A stretch of DNA of 64,000 nt from Lentinula raphanica (lineage: Eukaryota > Basidiomycota > Agaricomycetes > Agaricales > Omphalotaceae). The DNA lies in the NCBI GenBank assembly GCA_027919835.1, contig JANVFP010000012.1:248001-312000 (forward strand). The letters run 5' to 3'. The position numbers were made by a program, and so were the translations under genes. Below, piece after piece: positions 22,840 to 35,841 of this stretch. The number at the start of each line of letters is the position of its first letter. The stretch's first letter is position 1. Under the pieces are notes generated by a model. That model worked only from the letters and a program-made list of their open reading frames with translations, did no database searches and had not been told where the DNA came from.

Positions 22840-24787
22840 TCACTTTCTCCAGCTTGAAGGGATTTTCTGAACAACATCAATCCATGATGCGAGACGGCCC
22901 CCTTCCCAATCCTCGACATAAGATAGGCCTGCCCTACCACGACGAGCTTGTTCTTGTTTCAGTCGCTTTTCTGCATCGCACCAGAACAATACCCAGTCAC
23001 CCATCCGAACATGACCTGAACTCCGTTCAAAGTACCACTTGTTCACTGGGTTATTTGCACGACTTCGCCACACAAGATCTCGACCTTCCCCCTGTCCTTC
23101 TTTACCCCCGTTAGGGTTTGCCGAAAAGGGATGGCCGAGCCCATACGACTCGTCGTGAAGAGCCACCCACAGAAAATCAACCGTACCATCACCCTGATGA
23201 CTGGGCAAAACAGCGAATTTGTCTAGGTATGAGATGGGTTGCGACAAGTCTGAAGAGGGCTCATTGGTGACGATTGCAGCTCCAGCATAATCGCCTGCAA
23301 TTATGACAAAATCTAAGGTACGGTTCAAGCGGTCATAGAAGTCGGTCTCCTCGAGTGTGCGCTGAAACGACTGTTCCAACAGTGCATTCATTTTATTCCG
23401 ATCTATATCCTCGACCGAACGGACCACTCGTATGGGCAAACCGCGACGGATTAAGGTAGGGGTATGTGGAGTGAGCTTTCGATTGCCTTGTAACAATGCA
23501 TGAGGCAGGCTAGAGCTCACAGCGGGCCTGTTGGTGATGAGATTACCGATTAATGAACTTTGGGAACGATGTGATACCATGACGGCGGATGAGGTCGGGG
23601 GCATGTAAGAAAGGCAGGTTTTAGCGAGTGCAAGATTAGACAGAGCTGTTTTGTGAGTGTGCCTCCATGATTCATGGAAGGTCTCGCGGATGTGTTTGGA
23701 TTCAGAGTCAAGATTGATAAGGAGGTGAGGAAAACCGTTGCGTGCATACGAAGGAACACCTCCTTCGCGATTGATAATCATGAGTCGCAGAGGGGTGAGA
23801 TCAACTTCACCAGAAGCGTCTGCTATTCTATTGACGGAAGAAGATGAGTTTTGAGACCCAGCCTCTACCATCCCACGAGCAAGCGCGCCGATGACATCGT
23901 TTGCGTCTATCCTGACAGAACGACAGAACGAGTCCAAAGCAAAAGGTGGAATGACGGGGATTTCTCCAGATTGGAGGGCTGAGCGGATGGGAACAAGATC
24001 AGAAGGAAAAGTATGAGCTTCCGGTGAGATAAAATCTTGAGGTATTTCGGGGTCTCCGGGCCTAGGACCGAGTCGGACTACAGCGCCTAGGACTGGACGA
24101 GCACGAGCACCGTGCTTTTCAAGGCAGGACACAAGACGCATTATATCCTCTACGATGACATTCCTGGAGTCTTGCTCGCCTCGATGGATGTCATCGTTCT
24201 CGACGATGATGACACTCACCAAACCGAGCTTTTCGAGGTATACCATGCCTCGAGCGATGCTGTCCAGTTGCACCTGAGTGAAGGGACCTTGCATTTTGAC
24301 AAGGGCGGTCCTGCGTATGACCGGATCAATTATGGATTCAACGAGTGAGTTGACTTTTGGCTGCTCTGTGACTAAAGACGGTTCCGTGCGAACTTCGCTT
24401 GTAGGTATCGAGTCATCGCTTGGTTGTGGTACAGTAGCTGGTACACGAGGACGGGGACTAAATGAAGCGAAGTAAGGTTTGGCATCGCGAGAGGAAGCGT
24501 TGGCTCGTAGGATGGAGAGGATGAAATCCTGAAAATGTACAGATTGATACCGTGATAATAGAAAATGAAAGAGATTGACAAACATTATCTGAAGGAATAT
24601 CATCTAATTCGACCGGAGGAGCTTTTCGAAGACTTTGAATAGTCTGTTGAGCCAGTCAGAGGTGACAAACGAGGCAAGTAAACGGACATACAGCATAGGA
24701 AGCCTTGGACGTTTGTGTCCGTTGAGCGTTGATGGCTAAACGCAGTAACTGGCGGTAAGAGACAGGATATGAATGCATCGAATGCAT
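22840..24787 (-). CDS. ARG2: N-acetylglutamate synthase, mitochondrial
   Basis: First step of arginine synthesis: acetyl-CoA plus glutamate to N-acetylglutamate, in the mitochondrial matrix. Start at 24787 (MHSMHSYPVSYRQLLRLAIN) gives a basic, amphipathic presequence. Two short introns precede DFILSILRANASSRDAKPYF; the rest is one long exon. The N-terminal half is amino-acid-kinase-like (FTQVQLDSIARGMVYLEKLG and following). The C-terminal GNAT part has SYLDKFAVLPSHQGDGTVDF (acetyl-CoA loop), WRSRANNPVNKWYFERSSGH and DWVLFWC, as in fungal Arg2 and vertebrate NAGS. Length (about 600 aa) fits. The second Met (MHSYP) could also be the start. Fungal ARG2 genes often carry an upstream arginine attenuator peptide; I did not find a clear one here. 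Confidence 0.9.
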
Positions 24788-25908
24788 TAGCATATGTCGG
24801 GAGAGCAATCGGAAATGACGATGTAAAATGAGGGCAAGAGAAACATAAGGACCAAGGGAGAACGATATTTAACCAGAGACGAAAGTGACTGCCCAGCTTC
24901 AAGAATTATCTCATGGTGATTCGTGACTAGAATTTTTTCTCCCGGATTAGCCGCTCGGAAGTACTAAAATGGGAAACTTTCGGCCGAAAATATTCCAATT
25001 GTAGAGCCTTCATTACGCTCATGATTGAACTCACAGCGAATAGCAAAAGCCACTGCTACATGCCCACCCATGGCTGTAATCCCGCGATTGAGCTACAGCT
25101 TCAGCGCTATATACAGCACTAGGCTTATGCTCGCTTCAAAGTCGGTGATCTCCTCAACAGGAGTCGAGGACGTTTAGCTATTGGGGCAACACTATATGAA
25201 AAAGGAACGTTCATGTTCACAGCTCCAAGAATATTTTGTTCCGACCTTCTTGGGTTACTGTGGGATGATCTCAGGCATATCCCAAGTCAACTTCGCGCTT
25301 ATGAGAAGAGCGAAAGCATGCATTGCATGATGCACGGAAGACTGGTTAGTATTGGCTAGTATAGGCCCCAGTTATCATCCGATCATCTATGTGTGTATTC
25401 CTGTGCATTTGTTTCCATCTCAGTGTCAGAGAAAGAGGTTTCTAGACGCTCTCACAGTAACAGGATGCAAGCGCACGCTGCAACACTCTCCAATCACAGA
25501 TGAGATGATTGTACTAAACTAAGCTTGCCAAGGGCCGAAGATCCCAGCATTAGCTCGTTACAAGGTTGCAGAACTACGAGTACGAAATATGCATCAAGCT
25601 CGAATCTGGACTCTGATGAACAATCAACGACTCCTCCAAGTTGGACCAAGAGATTCTGAGCCCTGAAGGAGGCAAGTCATGAGCATGACTTACTATGATA
25701 CTGTTGGGGAAAGTTTGTGGTTCAATGATTCCTGAATTTCCGCGAATGAAGGTGAAGAAACATTGAAGTTTTGAAAGGGTGATGGAAGAACAGCTTCAAA
25801 CTTCAAAGTGGTGTACTGATCAGCAACTTGGGCGCTTATGCCTATCTAATCTACTCATTCCGTATTATGTTCGCCAGTGCACAATCAATCTTCTCTCTCT
25901 TGAATACT
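24788..25908. other. Long intergenic region, nothing recognised
   Basis: About 1.1 kb between divergent ARG2 and the UBE2O-like gene, presumably both promoters. I see no inverted-repeat element, tRNA or convincing coding frame; open frames at 25779 and 25828 run into the next gene's first exon. Confidence 0.55.
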
Positions 25909-28900
25909 ATGAATTCCACCTTCTCAGAGTCTCCGGTCACCAAAGTGCGCCTATTTCATTCACTCAACTGCGATGGTACCGGTACACAGCTGATCACTGC
26001 TCTAGTTCTATCAGCAAGATGTCGTTCAGAAAATAGCGGCGCCTCATACCATCGGCATTGTCCTGGTACTATTACCGTCTCTCTCGAAGTGAATGATAGT
26101 TACTGACTCGATCTTGCTCATCACAGAGATGCTGGCATGATGCAGAAGAGTCTCCTTTGCCAATCCCTATCCAAGACCCCTTGATGAGACCTCTCGAACG
26201 TGGCGAAGTCGGCGTTTCTTTCCTAACCGAAGGCGCCGACACTCGTGAAATATTATCCGAGTCTGAATTGACACTGCTGGATCGCTCATTTCAACCTGGA
26301 GATGTTGTGAAGCGAAATATAGACGATGTTCAGTCTGGAGTGATACTGGATGTACGAGTGAAATTTCGAGTCGAGCATGCTATCAGCAAGGAGCCCGTCG
26401 AAGGATGGAAGACTTCAGAGGATATCGCCGAAAGCAGACAAGCAGAGATTGGAGACTATGTGGTGTACGAAGATTGGGTTGGCCAGGTATTCCGCTCTAT
26501 TTGCTTATTGCGCAGTCTGTTGATGCAATAAGCTATGCAGGTGATAGAGGTGTGCATCAACGTTATGTTTCACAATTGTCAAGGCGTTCTTAGTGAATTA
26601 TAATCTAGCTATACGATGAGAACATCATCGAAGTGCCCTCCGGTCAATTAGTCAGATTGCCAGAATTTGGTTCCCATCTGTCTGTCGGGCTTAGAAGCGA
26701 GGTCTGATATCATATTCATTCCCAATAGCTGTCGATATCGACTAATCATATGTATACGTAGGATATCCTCCCTCCGCCTGTCGGAGGAGTTCAAAATATG
26801 TTGGGATACTTGTTTGGCACGACTCGCACCTCCGGCTTGCAAACCGTCCTTGCCATAAAACACACGGTGTATGCTATCACTTGGTTGGCTCTGAATCAAA
26901 CAGTGAGACTCCACGATTTTCTCTCCTCTGTCCTAGTCATTGCTTTACCAGCTAGATATCAACACCGCCCAAAGTCGGCAGCGGCCTCATAGATATTGGT
27001 ACACGTCAGAAATAAGCAAGTATCTTATACCGTGTAATATGACTCCAAGACTCACAAGACTTTCGATCAGGCAAATTGACCCTCATTCGAACCAGGTTGG
27101 ATCTTCAAATGCACATCGGGGACATCGTTCAACTCAGAAATAACGCAGGATATCCATCCACGCGACATGGCAACGAAGAGGACGCTGGCGGAATGATTAT
27201 CGTGAATTCTTTCGCCGTCTCGGCTACGGAGAACGAAGTAGATATTCTGTGGCAAGATGGCAGCAAGGAGACACTACGCTCTGTCGAAGTGATTCCTTAC
27301 ATGAACCTAGACGAATACGACTGTTGGTGATTATTATTTCTGTTTGTTTGTCTGCTTCCCTGTTAATTGATGCCTTCTAGGCCAGGCGATCACGTACTGC
27401 TACTATGCGATGGTGGAATGGGATCAATTCCTGGAGTTGTGCAGAAGGTGGACGCCTCACAACGAACGGCAATACTTCTTTTGCAGGGTAACCTGACACA
27501 AGTGTCCTTGCTGGAACTGGATTCACAAGGATCATCAGATCCAAATTCAGACCATGAGATAGATGCACTGGGAGTACGGAGAGGGGAATTAGTTTTTATA
27601 CATGCTCCAGGAACAAATAATGGTTTTGAAGTGCCCAGGGTACCTAGGATTGGAGAGCTCGAACCTTGGGTCCATACAATCTCCTTCACGCCGTCAGGCC
27701 AACTAGGTGGATGGAGAGAAGAACTAGCTTCCATCGGTGCTGATATAGCAAGTCGTCGGAGCATCGAAACATTCGACGAAGGTATCATCCAGTCGAAACC
27801 ACCAAGTGGGACCTTGTCATGGTTTGGAGAAGTGGTCGACGTAAGTCTTGTGCTTCCTCTTGTGATGTTGATGCAAATTATATGCTCTGTAGCTACGTAC
27901 CGATGGCTTGGTGGACGTTTTACATGCAGATGGTACTTCAGGCACTTACCCTTTGGAAAAACTCACGCGACTGTATGACGGTCTGGAACAGCTAGAAGAT
28001 AACTTGGATCAGGAAGATGGACCCGAAACTGAGCATCCCATGCACGGAATCTGGGACTATGACTATCATTGGCCTGATGAACGACATGATGATGATGGAG
28101 AGGACGAGGTCATGGCCGATGTAGACGACGAGCAGTCACCTCTAGAAACATCTTCACCTATGTCGCCTCCGACTGTACCTCTACCCGAACTGGGTACCCT
28201 CTCATCATCAAAACTTGACGCCGAAGAAGGGGAAGAAGGAATGCAGAATCAGGGAAATGGACATGAGAAGGCTGATTGTTGGGAAATTTTCAAGATCCTT
28301 TCTACAGCTCCTCCAGATCATGCCTACTTTCATACAACTGCAGCACAGCCGTCGCGACAATTCATGGCGAGACTCAACAGAGAATATCGTATCCTTAGCA
28401 ATAGCCTGCCTGGTAAGTAGCTGTGCGCTCTTACGATGCACAAGCTGAAGCGAAATATGCTATACATATAGAGAACATCATAGTCCGTGCTTATGAGGAC
28501 CGCGCTGATTTGGTACGAAGCCTCATCATAGGTCCTTCGAATACGCCATATCAGGATTGTCGTGGGTGTTTTGACTTCCAAAGGCAAACAAATGAATGAC
28601 GATACACTTTCTCCAGCATTCGTGATTGATTGGCATCTCGTCGACTATCCCCAAAGCCCGCCAGTGGCCCATTTCCACAGTCTAACGAATGGAAATGGCC
28701 GAGGTACGCATTTTGTCTGCCATCCAATCTACCTCATCGACTTAGAACGCGCACCAGTGAATCCGTAGGTTTTATCCCGATCTTTTGACCCAGTCGATCA
28801 AGAAAGAGTGTAAATTTTCTAGAAATCTTTACGAGGATGGCAAAGTATGCTTGTCAATTCTGAATACTTGGACCGGTGACAAGAACGAAAGCTGGGACGC

Positions 28901-29425
28901 TAACCGCTCGTCGTTATTACAAGCACTTGTGAGCATACAAGGATTGGTACTTGTCCGAGAACCGTAAGTAGTATCTGCTTTTCACATATCCAAATGTTGT
29001 ACACGATTATAGATGGTACTGCGAACCTGCTTATGAAAAACTTCGGGGCACCGAAGAAGGAACGGTCAACAGGTATGTTGCAGTATATTCACAAAAGGCT
29101 TGCAGCCTGACATTCTTGTAGCCGACTTTACAGTGAAAAGGCCTATGTTCTATCTAGAAATTTTGTCCGTCGAACGCTAGAAACCCCTTTTGGCGGGCTG
29201 GAAAAGGAAATCAAGTGGCAATACTATTCAAACCATCTACTAGAGAGAGTACTCCAACACTCTCGAGCTCTTATTGACAAAAGCCGGTCGCAGTCGACGG
29301 AGAATAGAACCGAAGATCAATCGGAGCAATACGACATATCACTCAGTACAGGGGGTATCATAACACTGGAGCGAGTGCTGAATGCACTTCAGAATTTTTT
29401 GGATGCACATAGGAAATCTACATGA
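25909..29425 (+). CDS. UBE2O-like E2/E3 ubiquitin-conjugating enzyme
   Basis: A hybrid E2/E3 that ubiquitinates orphan or basic proteins in UBE2O family members. Start at 25909 ([12 protein letters not shown]) spliced to [25 protein letters not shown]; an in-frame ATG at 25828 is an alternative. Long N-terminal part has SH3-like conserved regions ([62 protein letters not shown]) and an acidic disordered stretch. The C-terminal UBC domain has [20 protein letters not shown] and [18 protein letters not shown] with the catalytic Cys. Just before that Cys, a 7-nt micro-exon (28758-28764) is needed to form NGRVNPNLYE. The protein ends [15 protein letters not shown]. More than ten short introns. Confident family call. 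Confidence 0.88.
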
Positions 29426-29702
29426 TGTGGACAGGTTCCATGCTGAATTATCTTGTATCCGTTGTAGATAATATCACCTCTCGGTGTGACTTCGAATGCA
29501 TGCTGACAGGGATGAGTTCAAAAATAATTTGAAGCATCAAGCGGTTACAAATATCCTACAACACTGGAACAACAATCATTACCACAACAGGTACTGTTTA
29601 AGAACAGAGGACAAAAAAGAGTGACAAGACTGAGCGAAGGAAAGGAAGCGAAGAAAAGTCTTCATCAATATCAGTAACGATATTAGAATGGATCAGAACA
29701 AT

Positions 29703-32490
29703 TTAGCACTGTCCAAGGTATGAACTTTTGGGGAACGGCTGCTTATAATCATCTCTCCAAGTAGTCAGATTCGGGTTGGTGTAGGCTTCGAGATATCTAG
29801 TAGATGCCACAAATCAAGGGATCAATCTGTGAACGATAGAAAACGGGATGATGATGAACGACATACGCATCAATATATCTGTCGAAGACATTAGAGACAG
29901 ACCAGGAAAACAAGGGTACAATGTCACTTACGCAGCGGTCGGGAAATCTTTTGGATCACATCCAATGTTGATAGCATCCTTGGGTTGATATACCCTGATC
30001 CAGTCTATGGCCATACTAGTTGGAAACGTTAAATGATCCAAATCCACATTGCCGAAGTTGGTGGACATCCCCAAGTTGGCGAGAATATACTACGCGACAT
30101 GGTTGAGTCACTATGCATATTTGATGTTTACTGCTCACCATGGGTTCCTGTGGGACAGGCCTCGCAGCTATTTCGACTCTGGTGTCCGCCGCTGTACCTC
30201 CTGAATTGATGGTCCACTTTTGTTCACCATTTGCTATCCAAGTGATATACTTAACGAAGCATGTAAGGTTTAATGATTTGGATGAATTGCAATTGTTACT
30301 TACAGCGTCATCGTAACCTATAAGTCGGATATTAGGTTCGGTCGCTTTGTAGATCATGAACACATCGACACACACCTGGTTTATACTCGAAACCATACAC
30401 GGAATAACATCCTCCTCCGTCGAAATAACAGTCCGGGTCTGACCAGCATTTAATGATATGAAGAAGGTATCTCTTCATAAAGCTCACTTGTTTTCGAAAT
30501 GCATGAGGTTGCCTGTTGGAGAGCTCCACCCATATAACTGTTCATCATGGTTTCTGATGGATTGTTAATGATGAGATTAGAAGAAGTGTTGAACCATTGG
30601 TAAGCTTCGTTGAAGGGCTACATGTTGAAGTATGCGGGTTAGACTGATTCATGAAAGTATCCGTGCTTGACTAACCGCCCACTGGCCACTCTGCGATACT
30701 TCGCCGGTAAGAATGCCATCAAAATCTGTTCCAATCTGTGAATTGATGGTGAGTAACAAAACATAGAGGACGTTCTCTAAATCCGGGATTTACCTGTGCC
30801 TCGAAGATATCAATCTCAGGAGCAGCACGTCCCACGTACGTGCCATCCGAGTGTATAGGGCCGGGATGTGACTCTCCTGGGCAGGTACATCGCGAAAGAC
30901 GCTGACCAGGGAGATAAGACAGTGCACCATCGGCTGACGGATCTCCATTGACAGTGGCAGCAGCGGGAAGACCGTTATGAGTTTGATTTGGAGCAGTGCC
31001 AACATCACAATTATCATAAGTGTAGGGCCACTGCAGATTGAATTCTCAGCCATTTGAAGGAAGGGAACATCATTCAAATACTTGCCATTCCTTCAAGGCT
31101 CGCACCGTATCCTGCACGACCGAGGTTACCTGGAAAGCCATTATGAGTGTATATTCTGATTAGACTCAAGGGAATGACACGGAACCCATTGTCCAAACTG
31201 CAGGCCAGAGCCCAACAACGTTGTTGACACCAGGAAGGACGACAGAAGTAAGGATGAGACCACCTGTAAAGCAGAATTTATTCCATGTGGACATCATTCC
31301 ACCTTGAAAATGTAAATTATGCGTCTCTTTCCGCGACATAGTAATCAACAGGGATCCATTCTTTGTTGTGATTGCTTCAGGATCATACCATTCCATGTTA
31401 TTGGTCTAAGGGGGACTGATTTAGAGGGGTTTAGGGCATGAATTACGAGACAACTGACCTGCCAGTAATGCAAGTTGACTACATTGCTCTCCAATCAGAA
31501 CACAAGAATCATGCTATCACCTATATGACAGACGCACCGGCTTCCCAATATGGATCATCTCCTGGATAAAATGAACGGCCGTCTGTATTAAACTCATCAC
31601 TGAAGACGAGTTGCATTTCTGTGGAATTGTCCCTAAAAGAGGTATATGTGTAGTGTTCTTGAGGCGTCTCTAAATCAATGAGACCGAAATTTCCAGGCAT
31701 CGCTGGAATCTTTGCGCGGGAGGTTACTACCGACTTGGTGATGGTGACATCTGACAGAAATTGCCTCACCTGCCCGCTGGCATTGATTCCGCCTAGATTG
31801 AAACCACCATTGGTGGACATGGTAGATCTTGTAAAGAATGATATCAAAGGGTATCCAGCGCTATGAAAACGTATGAATGCGATAGTTCTTCTCCAAATTC
31901 TCCCAAGCAGGTGTACGCACAAAAGAGTGACAAAAACGATTCCAAGCAGAATGAGGCAGCCCAAGTTTGTCAGTCCACGATAAGTGAAGAATGACCCGCC
32001 TAGGTCGTTCTTTCGGTCGCGCAAAGGATTGGGATTGTGTAAATAATCGTCGGGTTCGGCACGCAATGAAAGGTCAGTTCCCCAAGCCATGGGATCAGCC
32101 GACAGGGAGAACTATAGATCATGCTGAGCGGTAAATTTTGTGGGACGTATGAGGTTGAGAGAAAGACACTCGCTTTATCCGACATTGAAGGGGCAAGCGA
32201 AGCGACACGACGATCGGACGCTGCCCCGCTGTATGGGGAATCATTCTATGAAATTACAAGAGGTCAAAGCTGGGTATATCATCAAACGAGCCGCAGCAGG
32301 TACTAACCAATGATGATTTACTGGCCATAGTGCGTATAGAGTTTGGAGCTCTGGCCAGGCTTGCCTGTATTTCATTGCTATATTCACTGGAAGCGACAGA
32401 TGCACTGCTAGCAGAGTTTCGGCCATAAGAAGGATGGAGAAGACTTGTAGTTGAAGGAGAGTTTGCTTGATAACGACCTGGATAGGCCAT
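29703..32490 (-). CDS. KRE6: Beta-1,6-glucan synthesis protein (KRE6/SKN1 family)
   Basis: A type II membrane glycoprotein of the secretory pathway needed for cell-wall beta-1,6-glucan. Start at 32490 ([20 protein letters not shown]): a Ser-rich cytoplasmic tail, then [20 protein letters not shown], a membrane segment ([20 protein letters not shown]) and a lumenal GH16-like SKN1 domain with [59 protein letters not shown] and EIDIFEAQ (GH16-type acidic pair). It ends [16 protein letters not shown]. About a dozen short introns; the exact donor before FSLSADP is uncertain (GTCTTT, 56-nt intron, preferred). Gene name given by family; KRE6 and SKN1 are not separated here. Confidence 0.9.
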
Positions 32491-32652
32491 TCGTGGATTA
32501 GAATTACAGAGAGAGAAGGAGTGAAAAAGTTTGATACAACAATGATGGTGGAAAGTAGTAGGTACAAGGATGAGAAAACTTGTTCTGGGAAGTGTTACAT
32601 GGTAACGTGATTTGATTCTTAGAATAGACAGAAGATTTTATCAATCACATAT

Positions 32653-33855
32653 TCATCCTGTATTCATCCTCATCTCTTCTATTCCACTACCTTCGAGCAG
32701 CCCCAGTAAACCAGCCCCACCCTGTTCCCTCATCTCCCTTACCGCACGCTCTGCTCTTTCTCTTCCTGCAAAAGTTGGTGCATCTGTCTTCGTCTTTGGA
32801 ATCTCGGTCTCCTGCAGTTGCCTGAGTCTTTCGAGCACCTCGAAACTTACTTGCTCCATCGCGAAATGAACATTATATGGATTCGCAGGAGGAAACTCTA
32901 TCGCCCGCATCATGTCGGCTTTATGAGCTTGATAATCATGCAAAGTTTGTGCTGGAGGTTGCGCAAGTAGATAATGCATTGTAGAGTCTCCCAAAGTACT
33001 GCCATGGTTTCCACCATTCGCTGAGGGGATTGGTACCGAAGTCTTGTGCATCCACTTGTCGATGCCGTCCAGCGCCGCCTTTGCTTTTTTCGCTTTGTCA
33101 CGTCTGGATGGCCGACCTGCTTTCTTGGATTTCTGTAAGGCGGCCTCTGAAGTGATAGAATCAACGTAAAGTTCCCGAGGCAGAGGGCGAGGATTGAAGG
33201 CGCCCAGATCCGAGGACGGGATAATGTAAAAGGTTTCCGAATCTACCAGAGTTTGAAGAACGTGGGTGACATATGGTCGTAAGGGTGCTAGCATCTCTGA
33301 TGTTAAAGCTTTCGGAAGAGATAGAAGTGAAGAGTAATGGTCTAAACGCGAATGTTGGTCGTCATGAATCTGAGAATCCAGATAGACTTGCCTATAGGTA
33401 TGGGAATATGCTTCATCGAGTATAAGGGAACCTCTGAGTTGGACGGTTGGGTACTGAAGAATGTATAGAGCCCGAACAGCGCGACAACACGCGTAAAGGG
33501 CGCCTCTGTTTTCACTGTACGTTCTATGCATCGCGTTTTTGAGTGAGCAATTTGAGTGAGATAAGAACCAGGATATACCAAGGAAGAGTCGATGGGAGAC
33601 ATCCATGAAAGTCTCCCTACTACGAGGATCGAAGACTTTGAAATGCAACCATTCCCAGCCTTGTGCACGCCATACGCTTTTGAAAAGAGCAAACGGCTTT
33701 TCGGAAGATCGAGAGTATTGCTCGTGATAAGCGTGTAGAAGGGTCCGTATGTCGTCTCTGAATGAGAGTACATAGAGAGAAGATGTGAAAAATGAGGGTT
33801 GGAGAGTGACATCGCCTCGACTGGCTGAAGTTGACGGTGCTGGTGAAAAAGGCAT
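32653..33855 (-). CDS. Probable snRNA-activating complex subunit SNAPC1 (SNAP43)
   Basis: Single-exon gene, 400 aa, chosen to start at the second ATG (33855, MPFSPAPSTSASRG) because the earlier ATG at 33942 lies beyond the start codon of the divergent gene. The N-terminal half has FRDDIRTLLHAYHEQYSRSS, WLHFKVFDPRSRETFM, ENRGALYACCRAVRALYILQ and the following IRVAL-like segment, which fit the SNAP43/SNAPC1 domain; SNAPc drives snRNA promoter transcription by Pol II and III in animals. A basic segment (KKAGRPSRRDKAKKAKAAL) and a helical C-terminal part follow. Assignment is from pattern memory of the family and is moderate. Lack of introns sets it apart from its neighbours. Confidence 0.6.
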   Translation of the reverse strand: MPFSPAPSTSASRGDVTLQPSFFTSSLYVLSFRDDIRTLLHAYHEQYSRSSEKPFALFKSVWRAQGWEWLHFKVFDPRSRETFMDVSHRLFLGISWFLSHSNCSLKNAMHRTYSENRGALYACCRAVRALYILQYPTVQLRGSLILDEAYSHTYRQVYLDSQIHDDQHSRLDHYSSLLSLPKALTSEMLAPLRPYVTHVLQTLVDSETFYIIPSSDLGAFNPRPLPRELYVDSITSEAALQKSKKAGRPSRRDKAKKAKAALDGIDKWMHKTSVPIPSANGGNHGSTLGDSTMHYLLAQPPAQTLHDYQAHKADMMRAIEFPPANPYNVHFAMEQVSFEVLERLRQLQETEIPKTKTDAPTFAGRERAERAVREMREQGGAGLLGLLEGSGIEEMRMNTG

Positions 33856-33926
33856 GACAAAAAATTTCGGAGATTTAGCGGACCGATAACTCCGAAATTT
33901 CTCTTCAACACCAACCACCACCTCAA
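33856..33926. promoter_or_regulatory. 71-bp divergent promoter, SNAPC1-like / IMA1
   Basis: Only 71 bp separate the two start codons, so both genes must share this region, with the 5' leader of at least one overlapping the other promoter or gene. No TATA-like element is obvious. Confidence 0.6.
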
Positions 33927-35841
33927 ATGTTTCGAAGACCAACCCAAGCTCAATGCTTTTTTTGCAACACTGTCATCTCACGTATCAGAGATCCAAAAAA
34001 TTTCAGATGCTCGTCTTGTGGATGCGTAAATCGCTACGATAACCAAGGAGAAATTATCTCGGACGAACCACAAATGCACGAAGAATCCTTGAATCTTCAG
34101 TCTTTCTCGAAACGAGGTCAATTCAGGCCGATTATTGCTAGAGGATACTCACTGAACTTGAACCTAGCTTCTCCCAGCAAAGATCGTCTTCCAACGAGCT
34201 ATGGCAGTGGACCTTTCTGCCATAACTGTCAAACGAACCAACATCTAATCATCAATCTACTCTCAAATTACCTTCCACCACCAACTGTAAGTTCTACCGT
34301 TCCTAGGAACATATGATATGCTCATGTTTCTCAGAGTCCTGAATATCAACAACGTCTGGAGATGCTCCCGCAATACCGCGAATCCTTGCACACGCGTTAT
34401 CCACCCGTCTGTGAATCTTGTGCACCAGCAGTCGAGGAGGAGATCCGGAGAAAAGATGCAATGGCGCGTGCACAAGCTCTAGGCGGCTGGTTGAAAGAGA
34501 CAAGGGGAAAGGTCCGACAGCGACGCGTCTCTGCTACTCTACAAGAACGAGAAAAGGTTTCGAGAGAATTGTTGATCTGGCGTATTCGTGGATGTCTCTG
34601 GGTGATCACATTGGCTTCCTTTTTATCAGGTTATATATTTAGTAAGTCACGACGCGTCTCTGACATTGCTCGAGCTCAATCATCGCCTGTGGTAGCACTC
34701 TTCGACCGTCGACCGTTCAACCAACTGAGCTTGTTGCAACCTACCCTGCCTATCTTCATTCTTTTTTCTCTGTTATGGACCGCATGGGATCCAACTTATG
34801 CTTCAATCCGCACTGCTCAATTCCAGGGTCGTGATGTTCGTGTTCGAGGCAAGAGGCATTACAATGTATGTCCCAATCTCCGATTCAACACCGGAATTCT
34901 ACTCACAAATGCAATAAGATTTGCCAAATGATAGCTTGGATGACCAGACTCGTGACATCCATCCTGCTGGCTTTGCAATGGTTTCATATCGACTATCTGC
35001 ATTTATCTCAACGACCGTTGGAGTTAGACGCTCAGTTGTATTTTTCATTTCTATCGGTCCTGGAAATCTCTGTGAGTAGTGGCATTTTGCTCGTGGAATC
35101 ATATTCATCGGAACTCAGGTATCAATATCTTCCTTCTTTGTTTTACGCATCCAACATCCTCCAACAATACGACTCATCAACACCAAACATCACGATGTAA
35201 ATAATTCACGATCATCGACACCCATTCCTACCGAGCAAACTACATCCAGAGCGGGCACGCCTGCGTTCATGCCCAAAATTTCCGAACCAGACCTTTTTGC
35301 TTCTCTTTCGCTTTCTTCACAACCCGTGGTCCCAAAAAGTGCCCCTGTTTTTGGTTTACCCTCCTTACAAGCACCTGTGGCCCCTTCGTCCGTTGGTGCG
35401 GACGAACCGGACGACAAGATGGATTGGTCGCCCACCAACCCCGAGGCCGACAAACACTCTAACCCTCCCCCGGCATCGAGCGATGGAAGTGATGACGGAT
35501 GGTGGCTTCGACCTCAAAGGTTTTTTGCTCCTGAGAAACCCACTGGACTAGAGTCATTGTTTGAAAAGACCAAACTTGTGGACGATGTGCCCATGAAAGA
35601 TAACCGTGCATCTTCCACCAACGGTACAAGTTCAAGATGGCGAACCCATATCGAAACATGGTGGTGGTTATACACGGGTGTGCTGGTCTTATCAATGGGT
35701 CTTTTTCTGAAGCTATGGATTGGCCGGAATAGAATGTCTGAAAATCAAGTACATCTGCACCATATATCTTACGACGACTTAGTCGATTCGATACGACAAT
35801 CTGGAGTGTATAGACATACATCTCGTACTTCAAATCAATGA
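33927..35841 (+). CDS. IMA1: Inner nuclear membrane protein, Ima1/Samp1 family
   Basis: Start ATG at 33927. The N-terminal Ima1 domain has paired cysteines: CFFCNT and CSSCGCVNRYDNQG, with EIISDEPQMHEESLN, then CHNCQTNQ and CESCAP, fitting zinc coordination seen in this family. Membrane segments follow: GCLWVITLASFLSGYIF, LPIFILFSLLWTAWDP, MTRLVTSILLALQWFHI, and a last one near the C-terminus (WWWLYTGVLVLSMGLFLKLW). Between them lies a disordered Ser/Pro region (PDLFASLSLSSQPVVPKSA) and MDWSPTNP. Ima1 in fission yeast and Samp1 in animals link chromatin to the nuclear envelope/LINC complexes. Short introns, e.g. after YLPPPT. Confident family call. Confidence 0.85.

Noticed and set aside
24788..25908. 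tRNA or other RNA gene in the longest intergenic gap
   Set aside because: I could not find paired arms or an internal B-box-like GGTTCGAATCC; a covariance-model scan would be needed.
33342..33953. Overlapping minus-strand open frame of 203 aa over the SNAPC1-like gene
   Set aside because: It is a different frame of the same strand with no family features; the intronless 400-aa frame fits a real protein better.
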